A stretch of DNA of 64,000 nucleotides from Candidatus Andeanibacterium colombiense (GTDB lineage Bacteria; Pseudomonadota; Alphaproteobacteria; Sphingomonadales; Sphingomonadaceae): positions 3,397,001 to 3,461,000 of the forward strand of contig CP119316.1 in the NCBI GenBank assembly GCA_029202985.1. The letters run 5' to 3'. This document shows, piece after piece, positions 16,358-24,824 of this stretch; the first letter of the stretch is position 1, and every line of letters begins with the position of its first letter. The notes below the pieces were generated by a model that worked only from the letters and a program-made list of their open reading frames with translations, was not told the DNA's origin and searched no databases. The translations under genes were made by a program, and so were the position numbers.

Positions 16358-17073
16358 TCCCTCCCCGCCAAATCGTCCTTGGGCTGCGGCAGATTCTTGA
16401 GCGACTGGCCGGTCACCGGATGGACGAAACTGAACGGCGGAATGTAATTCGACGGGAAGCTGCGATAGACCTCCGTCGGCGGCTTGTCGGGCGGGTAGAG
16501 CGCGCTCACGCCCTCCATCGGCAGCGCCGACTTCATGAAGCCGCCGTCGTAATCGGTCAGCGCGACCGGGTAGAAGTGCAGGCTGGAAATCTTCCACACG
16601 CCGCCTTCCTTGGCATAGGTGTTCTCATAGACGCCGACACCCCAGATGCCGTTGTGGCCGGGCTCGCCCAGCATCACCATGCCCTGCCAGCGGCCGGTCG
16701 CGGTCTTGCCGTCGGGCGCGACCACGATCACCGCCTGCAATTGCATGTGGTTGTTGAGCCGGGCGGGGGCGAGGCCCTGCGGACCGAACAGCAGCAGCGC
16801 ATGGCGCACCCGCTCGCGCCCGATGTAGACGCCGCGCTGGCCGTATTCGAAACTGCCCTTGGTGGTGAACAGATCGGCGACGTCGTCCCACAGGCCCTTG
16901 TCGAAGTAATAGCCGTAATCGGCCTGGAGATTCTCGACCGCGTCCTGGTCTTCGAGCAGTTCGACGCGGTGCTCATAGGCGGCGAGGCGGGCCTGCGGGG
17001 TTTGCTGCGCGAACGCCGGAGCGGCGGCGAATGTCAGCGAGGCGGCGCAGAGGGAAAACAGGGTCTTGCGCAT
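16354..17073 (-). CDS. Secreted NTF2/SnoaL-like protein (copy B)
   Basis: A 239-residue paralogue of the neighbours on both sides. It has a signal peptide (MRKTLFSLCAASLTFAAAPAFAQQ), a coiled N-terminal helix (RLAAYEHRVELLEDQDAVEN), an NTF2-like core with YGYYFDKGLWDDVADLFT and LNNHMQLQAVI, and the tail IPPFSFVHPVTGQSLKN. The pattern YGYYxDKGxWxDxxDLF is common to copies A-C. Start and stop overlap neighbours by 1 and 4 bases, so translation is coupled. The function is not known; repeated secreted SnoaL-like proteins next to a PQQ dehydrogenase suggest binding or dehydration of an aromatic or cyclic intermediate. Confidence 0.8.
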   Translation of the reverse strand: MRKTLFSLCAASLTFAAAPAFAQQTPQARLAAYEHRVELLEDQDAVENLQADYGYYFDKGLWDDVADLFTTKGSFEYGQRGVYIGRERVRHALLLFGPQGLAPARLNNHMQLQAVIVVAPDGKTATGRWQGMVMLGEPGHNGIWGVGVYENTYAKEGGVWKISSLHFYPVALTDYDGGFMKSALPMEGVSALYPPDKPPTEVYRSFPSNYIPPFSFVHPVTGQSLKNLPQPKDDLAGRE

Positions 17074-17798
17074 TACTTGCCTCCCTTCACGGGCTTGCCG
17101 GTCGCCGGGTTCTTCTCCTGGAACGGCGGAATTTCGACCGCGGGGAAGGGCGCGTAATGCGCGGTGGACGGCCGGTCGGGCGGGAAGTCCTTCGAGGCTT
17201 GGCTTTGCACCAGCCCTTCGCCCGGCTTGAGCCGCGCCCAGCCTTTTTCATACGGCGCGACGAAGTTCACGTAGAGATGCAGCGACTTGATCCGCCAGAT
17301 CCCGTCCGCGCCTTTCTCATAGGTGTTCTCGTAGATTCCGTCGCGCCATTCGGCGTGCTTCTTGTGCTGGCCGAGCATCCCGAGATCGCGCCAGCGCGCG
17401 GTCGCGGTTCTGCCGTCGGGCGCGACCTCGATCGCCGGCTGTAGCGTGACCCATTCGTTGAGCTGGCCGTAGATCAGCCCTTCCTGCCCGCCGTGGAGGC
17501 GCTTCAGATATTCGCGAATGTGATCCTTGCCGGCATAGACCCCGTCGACGCCGATCTCGATCGTCCCGCCGTCGGCGAACAAATCGGAGGCTTCGCCCCA
17601 CAGGCCCCGGTCGACGTAATAGCCGAACGCGCGCTGGAGCTTCTTCACCGCGCGCGCGCCTTCGAGCTTCTGGACTCTAAGCGTAAGCGCCGTGATTTCG
17701 GAATCGATCTTCGCCGATTGCGCCCCCGATTGTGCCATTGCAGGCGCCGACAGGGGGAGGGCGAGCGCCGCGGCGGCGGCGAGCAGGCGAAGTTTCAC
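17073..17798 (-). CDS. Secreted NTF2/SnoaL-like protein (copy C)
   Basis: A 241-residue paralogue starting with GTG at 17798, which overlaps the SMP-30-like stop as GTGA. Signal peptide VKLRLLAAAAALALPLSAPAMAQ, coiled helix (IDSEITALTLRVQKLEGARA), NTF2-like core (AFGYYVDRGLWGEASDLFAD, YGQLNEWVTLQPAI), and tail EIPPFQEKNPATGKPVKG. A longer frame continues upstream through the SMP-30-like gene but is a frame shadow. The same tail motif (PPFxxxNPxTGKP) in all three copies suggests a conserved contact or anchoring role. Function unknown. Confidence 0.8.
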   Translation of the reverse strand: MKLRLLAAAAALALPLSAPAMAQSGAQSAKIDSEITALTLRVQKLEGARAVKKLQRAFGYYVDRGLWGEASDLFADGGTIEIGVDGVYAGKDHIREYLKRLHGGQEGLIYGQLNEWVTLQPAIEVAPDGRTATARWRDLGMLGQHKKHAEWRDGIYENTYEKGADGIWRIKSLHLYVNFVAPYEKGWARLKPGEGLVQSQASKDFPPDRPSTAHYAPFPAVEIPPFQEKNPATGKPVKGGK

Positions 17799-18736
17799 AG
17801 GCCCTCCGGCAGTGCAAAGGAACGGATCACGAACTGGCCCGGGTCCTTGTCCTTCAAGGCGGGGTCGAACAGATAGCCGATCTTGCCCTCGGTCGCGTAG
17901 CCGGCCTTGCCGATCCACGCGATCGACGGCGAGGAATCGAGCCCGGTCTTGACCGGGGTGACGGTCGCGCTGTCGCCGCTGACTTCGATCAAAGCTATCC
18001 GGCCCCCGGGGCCTTCGGCCTGGAGGAATTTGTTGCCGCCGAGCGGGCGCAGCGCGTCGGGCCCGTTGAGCTTGTCGTTCAGTGTCAGCGTGGTCAGCCC
18101 GGCATAGCTGCCGTCGGGCTTGCGGTTGACCCGCTGGAGGAGGTTCTGGCGGACGTTGTTGATATAGAGCGTACCGTCTTCGGCGAAGGCGGTTCCGTCC
18201 ACGCCGACCAGTTCCGGCCCTTCGGCGAACAGCACCAGCGCGTTGCCGCCTTCGGGAACGCTGAACAGGCGCCCCGATGCGGTGTCGTTGGCCCAGAGCG
18301 CGCCATCCTTCGCCACCGCGATGTCGTTGCAGGCGGCAGGCTTGCCGGCGGGGAATTTGTAATCGGCCTTGAGTGCGCCGGTCTTGAGGTCGAAGCCCTT
18401 GACGCTCGAGACCGCGCCGGGGGCCGGCGGGCCGCCCGAGCCGGGGTTGTTGCAGGCCCACAGCATGCCGCGGGGTTCGTCCACCAGCACGCCGAGCAGC
18501 GAGGTCAGGCCGTTGGCGGCATCGGGGCGAATCCATGGTTCGGCGGTCTTGCCGCCCGGCACGGTGCGATAGATCGTCCCGTTGTTGCTGGAATTGTACA
18601 GGTTGCCCGCACTGTCCACGGTGAGGCTTTCGGGAAAGACCCGCGCACCGTTGATCGGAATATCGGCCTGCGCCGCCGTTCCCACCGTCGTGCAGCCGGC
18701 CAGCAAAAGGGCCGCGCATATCCCGCCGCGTAACAT
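17795..18736 (-). CDS. SMP-30/gluconolactonase-like lipoprotein
   Basis: A 313-residue beta-propeller with a lipoprotein signal (MLRGGICAALLLAGCTT, lipobox LAGC). FPESLTVDSAGNLYNSSNNG, GVLVDEPRGMLWACNN and NDIAVAKDGALWANDTAS carry the E, N and D positions typical of SMP-30/lactonase metal sites, though I cannot confirm each ligand. Members hydrolyse sugar or other lactones or act as binding propellers. It is first in the cluster after araC and overlaps the next gene by four bases; a lactone made by the PQQ dehydrogenase could be its substrate (inference). Confidence 0.8.
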   Translation of the reverse strand: MLRGGICAALLLAGCTTVGTAAQADIPINGARVFPESLTVDSAGNLYNSSNNGTIYRTVPGGKTAEPWIRPDAANGLTSLLGVLVDEPRGMLWACNNPGSGGPPAPGAVSSVKGFDLKTGALKADYKFPAGKPAACNDIAVAKDGALWANDTASGRLFSVPEGGNALVLFAEGPELVGVDGTAFAEDGTLYINNVRQNLLQRVNRKPDGSYAGLTTLTLNDKLNGPDALRPLGGNKFLQAEGPGGRIALIEVSGDSATVTPVKTGLDSSPSIAWIGKAGYATEGKIGYLFDPALKDKDPGQFVIRSFALPEGL

Positions 18737-18848
18737 CGTTATTCCACTCCCAATCTTGTCGGCGCCTTTGGCGTCCGCACCCGCATGATAGAAGGATCGC
18801 GCGCCAAGGAAAGGGCGCGGGGCTGACCCATCTGGAATTCCGGCTTGT

Positions 18849-19838
18849 TCAATCCGGTGACGCGCGCCGCGCGCGCAATCCGAGGCGCCATTGACCCGGC
18901 GTCGTCCCGAAGCGGCGGCGGAACGCGCGGGTGAAATGCGCCGCGTCCTCATAGCCGTTGGCGAAAGCGATCTGCGCGATCGACAGATCGGCCTTGTGCG
19001 GATTCCGGAGATCGACCGCTGCCTGGTCCATCCGCCGGCTCCAGAGGTATCCGGCGATCGATCGGCCGTGCGCCGCCTGCATCAACTGATCGAGCCGGCG
19101 TCGGCTGATGTTCTGATCCCGCGCGACATCTTCGGCGGTGAGCCCGGCGACGGAAATGTTGAGCTCGATATAGTCTACGGCCCGGCGCACCCGCCAGTCC
19201 GCGCTCTCTGGCAGGGCCGAAAATGCCTCGGCCACGCCGAGCATCTGGATCACCGCGCCAACCATCGCCGCGCGCTGGAGTTCGCCGAGGTCGTGCGCCA
19301 CTTCGTTCAGGCCCAGCAGCGTGTCGGACAACAGCCGGGTGCCGGATTCCCTCGCGGCGAGGACGGTGCCGAACAGCCTCTCGAGATGTGGATAGCGGCT
19401 CAGCGCCGGTGCACGGGGCAGCCGCAGAAACAGGATGCCGACATAGTCGTCATTGTCGAGCCCGAACCAGTCGCGCTCGTCCACCAGGCACATGTCGCCC
19501 TCCGCGAGGTGCATCGCTCCCTTGCTGCAGCGCACCACGGTCGTTCCATGCGACTGGACCATCAGCGAGATATGCTGCCACGACGATGCGCCGCGCGAAC
19601 TGGGACGGTAGCGCACGCTGGCCGGGGCGGATTCGATCGCGCACAGATCGGCCATTCCGAAATCGATATGATCGATCGAGCCGCGCAATGGCCCTGTGGA
19701 AGTGACTTCCACCGACAGTCCGGGAAAAAGCTCGCTCGCCGCCTTGCCCCACGCGTTGCGCCGGCGGCCTTCATCGACTTTCGCGAGATCGACGAGTTGG
19801 CAGCTTTCCACGGATCCCCCGATTTCCATTTCCGGCAA
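18849..19838 (-). CDS. AraC-family transcriptional regulator
   Basis: A 329-residue regulator with an N-terminal ligand-sensing domain of the AraC_binding_2 type (about 40-200) and a C-terminal double helix-turn-helix (about 225-325). SIAQIAFANGYEDAAHFTRAFRRRFG is a clear AraC second HTH; RDQNISRRRLDQLMQ is the first. It lies 112 bases upstream of the SMP-30-like gene on the same strand and diverges from the TonB receptor, so it probably controls both arms of the island. The inducer is unknown. Confidence 0.93.
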   Translation of the reverse strand: MPEMEIGGSVESCQLVDLAKVDEGRRRNAWGKAASELFPGLSVEVTSTGPLRGSIDHIDFGMADLCAIESAPASVRYRPSSRGASSWQHISLMVQSHGTTVVRCSKGAMHLAEGDMCLVDERDWFGLDNDDYVGILFLRLPRAPALSRYPHLERLFGTVLAARESGTRLLSDTLLGLNEVAHDLGELQRAAMVGAVIQMLGVAEAFSALPESADWRVRRAVDYIELNISVAGLTAEDVARDQNISRRRLDQLMQAAHGRSIAGYLWSRRMDQAAVDLRNPHKADLSIAQIAFANGYEDAAHFTRAFRRRFGTTPGQWRLGLRARRASPD

Positions 19839-19986
19839 GCCGCAGGGCCAAGCGGGTCAAGGTAACAATCGTTAGTATGGAATAGACAACCCGCCGCCGG
19901 GAGGCAAGCGAGGGAGCTTGCCGCCAAAGAGCAAACAAGACTTGCCGCCTCGCCGAAGAGCGACGCGACCAGGGGGAAGAGCCAAC
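19839..19986. promoter_or_regulatory. Divergent control region between araC-type gene and TonB receptor
   Basis: A 148-base gap with the AT-rich stretch GGTAACAATCGTTAGTATGG near 19860-19879, the likely place for promoters and AraC sites. AGGGGGAAGAG before ATG 19987 is the receptor's ribosome site. No direct repeat pair could be assigned with confidence. Confidence 0.4.
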
Positions 19987-22449
19987 ATGATCCGCACTCC
20001 ACAGCCGTTTTCCGTCCGCAAGATCCAGCTTTCGTCGACCGCACTAGCGCTCGCGCTCGCCGCTTCGGCGGCGCCCGCGCTGGCGCAGAATGACGAAAAC
20101 AAGGACGACAACGTCATCATCGTCACCGCCCAGTTCCGCGAACAGAATCTTCAGGAAACGCCGCTCGCGATCACCGCGATCACCGGCGATGCGCTGGAAC
20201 AGCGCAGCCAGGGGAAGCTTTCCGACATCACCGCGCAGGTGCCCAGCCTGCAGCTCCAGCCGGGCTCCGCCGGTTACGGTAAATCGATGAGCGCCTTCAT
20301 CCGCGGCCTGGGCCAGGCCGATATCAGCCCGTCGGTCGAGCCGGGCGTCGGCATCTATGTCGACGACATCTATTTCGCGACCGTCACCGCCTCGATCTTC
20401 GACCTGATGGACCTCGACCGGATCGAGGTGCTGCGCGGTCCGCAGGGGACGCTCGCGGGGATGAATTCCGAAGGCGGCGCGCTGAAGCTCTATTCGCGCA
20501 AGCCGGACGGGCATGGCGGGTATATCGAAGGCTCGGTCGGCAATTTCAACCGCACCGACGTGAAGGCCAGCGCCGATTTCACCCTGGTGCCCGACCAGCT
20601 CTTCGTGCGCGTTTCGGGCATCTACAAGAAGGAGGACGGCTACGTCACCCGGCTCGATTACGCCTGCAGCCATCCCGATGATCCCTATGTGATCTCGGGC
20701 GCGTTGACGCCGATGACCACCGCCAAGAACTGCAAGCTCGGCGAGCTTGGCGACACGAATGTCTGGGCTATCCGCGGTTCGCTGCGCTGGGCTCCGACCG
20801 ACGCGCTCGAAATCAACGTGATCGGCGATTACACCCGCGACAGATCGCAGACCCAGGCGACCACTCTGCTGCAGGCTGGATCCGGAACAGGACTTGGAGC
20901 CTGGCCGTTGTCTTATCAGGGCGTGCCCTACGACAACCGCTTCGTGCCCTATGGCCCGAACCGCGGGGATACGGTCTATAACGATCCCTACATCACCTAT
21001 GCCAATTTCTACGATCCGGGCGTGACCTGGTCGGCCGCTGACTCCCTCGGGAACCCGGACAAGCCGAACGGGCCATTCCAGGTCGATCCGCAGACCGATC
21101 TCAAGAGCTGGGGCGTTTCCGGCACGATCGATTACAAGCTGAGCGACAATTTCTCGCTCAAGTCGATCACCGGTTACCGCACCTACGACAGTCTCGCGGG
21201 CGACGATAACGACGGCTCGCCGGTTGCGTTCATTCAGGAACAGCAACTGATGGAGAACGAGCAGTTCAGCCAGGAAGTCCGGCTTTCGGGCAATGTCGCG
21301 GACGGCGCGGTGCACTTCACCGTCGGCGGCATCTATTTCGACCAGAACACGCGCTATTATAACAAGAACGATACGCCCTTCGGCGGGTTCGGCACTCCTA
21401 GCAAACCGACGTTCGCCTTCATCAACGACGATCATGTGAATCTTTACCAGATCGCCGGCTTCGGTAACGCCTCGTGGGATTTGAACGATGCGCTGACCCT
21501 CGAAGGCGGGCTGCGCGTGACGCATGAGAAGAAGGATTACCTGTTCGGCCGCTACGCCTTCGACGGCAGCGGCGAACCCTTCCAGCCGCTGAGCAATCCC
21601 GCCAACCCGCTCAACGGACAGATCGGAACCTTCGAAGGTACGATCGTCGATTACCGCGCGGTCGCATCGTACAAGTTCACGCCCGGCGTGATGGGCTATG
21701 CGCAGTTCTCGACCGGCTTCAAGGGCGGCGGCATCACCCCGCGGCCCTATTTCCCCGAGCAGGTGCTCGGCTTCGGGCCGGAGAAGGTTCGTGCTTATGA
21801 GATCGGCCTCAAGACCGATTTCTTCGATCACCGCCTGCGGCTCAACGGCGATGTCTATTACATGGACTTCCTCGGCTATCAGGGCACACCGAATGTCTGC
21901 GTGGACAAAAATGGCGATCCGCTGACCGGCCTGCCGGGCACGCCGGGCCTGTGCGGGCAATACGTCAATCTCGGCAATGCGAAGCTGAAGGGCTTTGAGG
22001 TCGAGATGTTCGCACGGCCGGTCGACGGCTTGCAGATCGACGCTTCGGCCAGCCTCAACGATTTCAAGTTCGGCAAGCCCTTCGTCACCACCAACGAGAT
22101 TGTCGAAGGGGCGAGCCGTCCGGGCGTCGGCAAGTTCAAATGGGCCGTGGGCATGCAGTACGAATTCCCGCTCGGCGGCTTCGGCTCGCTTACGCCGCGG
22201 GTCGATGTCAACCACACGCCCGGCTATTGCGGCAATTTCGCCTGCACCCCGATCGCCAAGGTCGACAGCTATAATCTGGTCAACGCCCGCCTGACCTTCC
22301 GCACCGCGGATGAGAACTGGAGCGTCGCGCTCGAAGCGACCAATCTGTTCGACAAGCTGTATTATCTGAACAAGATCGTCACTTCCTATGCCGGGGCGCA
22401 GCCCGGCCACCCGCGCGAAGTGGCGCTGACGGTGCGGCGGAGCTTCTGA
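19987..22449 (+). CDS. TonB-dependent outer membrane receptor
   Basis: An 820-residue receptor that would import a ligand across the outer membrane using TonB energy. Signal peptide to about residue 34 (ALAQ); TonB box-like DNVIIVTAQ; plug domain with PSLQLQPG, SAFIRGLGQAD and the hallmark RIEVLRGPQGTLAGMNSEGGAL; then a 22-strand barrel ending in LTVRRSF with terminal Phe. The start at ATG 19987 follows AGGGGGAAGAG. It is the first gene of the rightward arm and is followed by a hairpin, then a PQQ dehydrogenase, so it likely imports that enzyme's substrate rather than a siderophore; this is inferred from context. Confidence 0.95.
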   Translation: MIRTPQPFSVRKIQLSSTALALALAASAAPALAQNDENKDDNVIIVTAQFREQNLQETPLAITAITGDALEQRSQGKLSDITAQVPSLQLQPGSAGYGKSMSAFIRGLGQADISPSVEPGVGIYVDDIYFATVTASIFDLMDLDRIEVLRGPQGTLAGMNSEGGALKLYSRKPDGHGGYIEGSVGNFNRTDVKASADFTLVPDQLFVRVSGIYKKEDGYVTRLDYACSHPDDPYVISGALTPMTTAKNCKLGELGDTNVWAIRGSLRWAPTDALEINVIGDYTRDRSQTQATTLLQAGSGTGLGAWPLSYQGVPYDNRFVPYGPNRGDTVYNDPYITYANFYDPGVTWSAADSLGNPDKPNGPFQVDPQTDLKSWGVSGTIDYKLSDNFSLKSITGYRTYDSLAGDDNDGSPVAFIQEQQLMENEQFSQEVRLSGNVADGAVHFTVGGIYFDQNTRYYNKNDTPFGGFGTPSKPTFAFINDDHVNLYQIAGFGNASWDLNDALTLEGGLRVTHEKKDYLFGRYAFDGSGEPFQPLSNPANPLNGQIGTFEGTIVDYRAVASYKFTPGVMGYAQFSTGFKGGGITPRPYFPEQVLGFGPEKVRAYEIGLKTDFFDHRLRLNGDVYYMDFLGYQGTPNVCVDKNGDPLTGLPGTPGLCGQYVNLGNAKLKGFEVEMFARPVDGLQIDASASLNDFKFGKPFVTTNEIVEGASRPGVGKFKWAVGMQYEFPLGGFGSLTPRVDVNHTPGYCGNFACTPIAKVDSYNLVNARLTFRTADENWSVALEATNLFDKLYYLNKIVTSYAGAQPGHPREVALTVRRSF

Positions 22450-22455
22450 GGTAAG

Positions 22456-22482
22456 GGGCGGCCCGGCCTCGTCGGGCCGCCC
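22456..22482 (+). terminator. GC hairpin after the TonB receptor
   Basis: GGGCGGCCCG and CGGGCCGCCC form a ten-pair stem with a seven-base loop, then CTTCAC. It lacks a long U-run, so it may be a partial terminator that lowers expression of the downstream dehydrogenase, or an mRNA-stabilising stem. Confidence 0.55.
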
Positions 22483-22549
22483 TTCACAAGCCGAACGAAA
22501 ACCGCGATAGTTCGCCCGGAAGCGGATGTGTGATGGGAAGGCCCCAGGC

Positions 22550-24688
22550 ATGATGAAAATGAAATGGGCGGCGGCGGTTCTTACCGTCACCTCGCTGCTG
22601 CTGGCCAGCATCACGGCCTCTTCGCCTGGCCTTGCCGCGGGCAAGGCCGCAGCCGTCACCGGTGAGACAATGCGCAAGGCCGATGCGCCGGCCAATGTCG
22701 GCGACTGGCAGAGCTACAGCCGCACCTGGGACGAGCAGCGCTTCTCACCCCTGACGCAGATCAACGACAAGAACGTCCAGCGCCTCGGTCTCGCATGGTA
22801 CGCCGATCTCGGCACTTATCGCGGGGTGCAGGCAAGCCCGCTGGTGGTCGACGGGATCCTCTATAACGAGAGCATCTACAACGTCGTCACCGCCTATGAC
22901 GGCAAGACCGGCAAGCAGCTGTGGACCTACGATCCCAAGGTCGGCCCCGAATGGGCGCGGCTGGCCTGCTGCGGCCCTTCGGCGCGCGGGATCGCGGCGT
23001 GGCACGGCAAGCTCTACATCGGCGCGCTCGACGGGCGACTGATCGCGATCGACGCGAAGGACGGGCACGAGATCTGGACTGCCCAGACCTTCCCGCCGGG
23101 CCATGAATATTCGATCACCGGCGCGCCCAGGGTCTATGACGGCAAGGTCGTGATCGGCAATGGCGGCGCGGATTACGGTTCGCGCGGCTTCGTCACCGCG
23201 TGGGACGCGGAAACCGGCAAGAAGGTGTGGAAGTTCTACATCGTCCCGACCGATCCGGCCAAGGGCCCTGACGGCGAGGCTTCGGACAGCGCGATGAAAA
23301 TCGCCCAGCCGACCTGGACCGGCAATTTCTGGGACGTCGCGGCCGGCGGCGGCGGCAATGCGTGGGACAGCTTCGCCTACGATCCGGACCTCAACACGGT
23401 CTATATCGGCACCGGCAACGGCAGCCCGCATATGTGGCACTTCCGCAGCCCCGAAGGTGGCGACAATCTGTTCCTGTGCTCGCTGGTCGCGGTCGATGCG
23501 AAGACCGGCCAGTACAAATGGCACTACCAGATGGTGCCCGAGGAAGACTGGGACTTCACCTGCACCCAGCCGATCGTGCTGGCCGACATCATGATCGACG
23601 GAAAGCTCCGCAAGGTCGCGATGCAGGCGCCGAAGAACGGCTTCTTCTATGTGATCGACCGCGAAACCGGCGAGTTCATCAGCGGCAAGAGCTATGTCTC
23701 GGTCAACACCTGGGCGAGCGGGATCGACGCGAAGGGCCGTCCGATCGTGCTGCCCAGCGCGCATAACACCACCACGCCGCATCTGATGAGCCCCAGCTGG
23801 ATGGCCGGGCACACCTGGCATCCGATGAGCTATTCGCCGCTGACGGGCCTCATGTATTTCTCCGCGCAGGAGCAGGGCTCGGTCTATGCGCGGGCCGAGG
23901 ACGGCAAGTATCAATACCGCAAGGGCGGGAGCAATTCGGCGCAGGCTTACGGCAATGAGCCCGAACTGCGCGCGAAATTGCAGGCCGAGGCGGTCGCGAA
24001 CGAGAAGGGCTATCTGCTCGCGTGGGATCCGAAGACCCAGACCGAGAAATGGCGGGTCGATTACGGCATCCCGGGTTCGGGCGGCACGCTGGCGACCGCC
24101 GGCAATCTCGTGATCCAGGGGACCATCAACAAGACGCTGGCGATCTACCGCGCCGACACCGGGGCCAAATTGTGGGAGATGAACATCGACCAGGCCCCGG
24201 TCGCCGGGCCGATCACCTACAGCATCGACGGTGAGCAATATATCGCGATCAACGCCGGCTGGGGCGGATCGCCGGTCTATAATCTGAACAGGAACGGCCC
24301 GTTCCGCACCGGCACCGCCAAGCTGATGGTGTTCAAGCTCGACGCGAAGGGCGTTAACCTGCCGCCGCTGCCGCCGCCGAGCGCATTGCCCGCGCCGCCG
24401 CCGCTGCGCGCGGCGGAATCGGTCGTGAGCCGCGGGCGCGAACTCTACCAGCAGACCTGCGTGCGCTGCCACGGCGAGGATGCGATCGGCGGGGTCAAGG
24501 ATCTGCGCTGGATGACCAAGGAAACGCATGACGCGTTCAACGACATCGTGCTCAAGGGCATCTACCGCGAGAAGGGCATGGTCAGCTTCGCCGACGTGCT
24601 CAAGCCCGAGGATGCGGAGGCGATCCATCAGTATCTGATCGCGCGCGCGAACGAGGATTACGCCGACGCTTCGGCGAAGGGGAAATGA
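22550..24688 (+). CDS. Quinohemoprotein alcohol dehydrogenase (PQQ + cytochrome c)
   Basis: Periplasmic dehydrogenase of 712 residues: signal peptide to about residue 30 (SPGLAAG), PQQ propeller with vicinal Cys 140-141 (ACCGP), metal-site Asn in GGNAWDS, catalytic Asp316 in VAVDAKTG, and a C-terminal cytochrome c with CVRCH. Lys, not Asp, lies two residues after the catalytic Asp, which speaks for calcium rather than lanthanide use. GGAAGG precedes ATG 22550. It is related to the gene at 13491 along its whole length but keeps the catalytic base. It follows the TonB receptor and precedes an NTF2-like gene. Confidence 0.93.
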   Translation: MMKMKWAAAVLTVTSLLLASITASSPGLAAGKAAAVTGETMRKADAPANVGDWQSYSRTWDEQRFSPLTQINDKNVQRLGLAWYADLGTYRGVQASPLVVDGILYNESIYNVVTAYDGKTGKQLWTYDPKVGPEWARLACCGPSARGIAAWHGKLYIGALDGRLIAIDAKDGHEIWTAQTFPPGHEYSITGAPRVYDGKVVIGNGGADYGSRGFVTAWDAETGKKVWKFYIVPTDPAKGPDGEASDSAMKIAQPTWTGNFWDVAAGGGGNAWDSFAYDPDLNTVYIGTGNGSPHMWHFRSPEGGDNLFLCSLVAVDAKTGQYKWHYQMVPEEDWDFTCTQPIVLADIMIDGKLRKVAMQAPKNGFFYVIDRETGEFISGKSYVSVNTWASGIDAKGRPIVLPSAHNTTTPHLMSPSWMAGHTWHPMSYSPLTGLMYFSAQEQGSVYARAEDGKYQYRKGGSNSAQAYGNEPELRAKLQAEAVANEKGYLLAWDPKTQTEKWRVDYGIPGSGGTLATAGNLVIQGTINKTLAIYRADTGAKLWEMNIDQAPVAGPITYSIDGEQYIAINAGWGGSPVYNLNRNGPFRTGTAKLMVFKLDAKGVNLPPLPPPSALPAPPPLRAAESVVSRGRELYQQTCVRCHGEDAIGGVKDLRWMTKETHDAFNDIVLKGIYREKGMVSFADVLKPEDAEAIHQYLIARANEDYADASAKGK

Positions 24689-24713
24689 GTTCCCTCGTCG
24701 CATCATAAATAAC

Positions 24714-24806
24714 CGTCATCCTGAACTTGTTTCAGGATCCATCGTGCAACCAAGGCCAGACCTGAGCAGGATCAGAAATGGATTCTGAAACAAGTTCACG
24801 ATGACG
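24714..24806. repeat. Inverted-repeat element (CGTCATCCTGAAC type)
   Basis: CGTCATCCTGAACTTGTTTC at the left end pairs, with few mismatches, with the right end reading GAAACAAGTTCACGATGACG. The 93-base unit has the form of a small non-coding mobile palindrome. It sits just upstream of the ribosome site of the next gene and so may enter its 5' leader. Confidence 0.75.
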
Positions 24807-24824
24807 CGTGGGGAGAGAACGAAC

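Noticed and set aside
19987..22449. Siderophore receptor
   Set aside because: Possible by fold, but the genes behind it are oxidation enzymes and no siderophore genes or clear Fur site adjoin it.
22550..24688. Lanthanide-dependent (XoxF/ExaF-type) dehydrogenase
   Set aside because: The residue two places after the catalytic Asp is Lys, not the extra Asp used to bind lanthanides.
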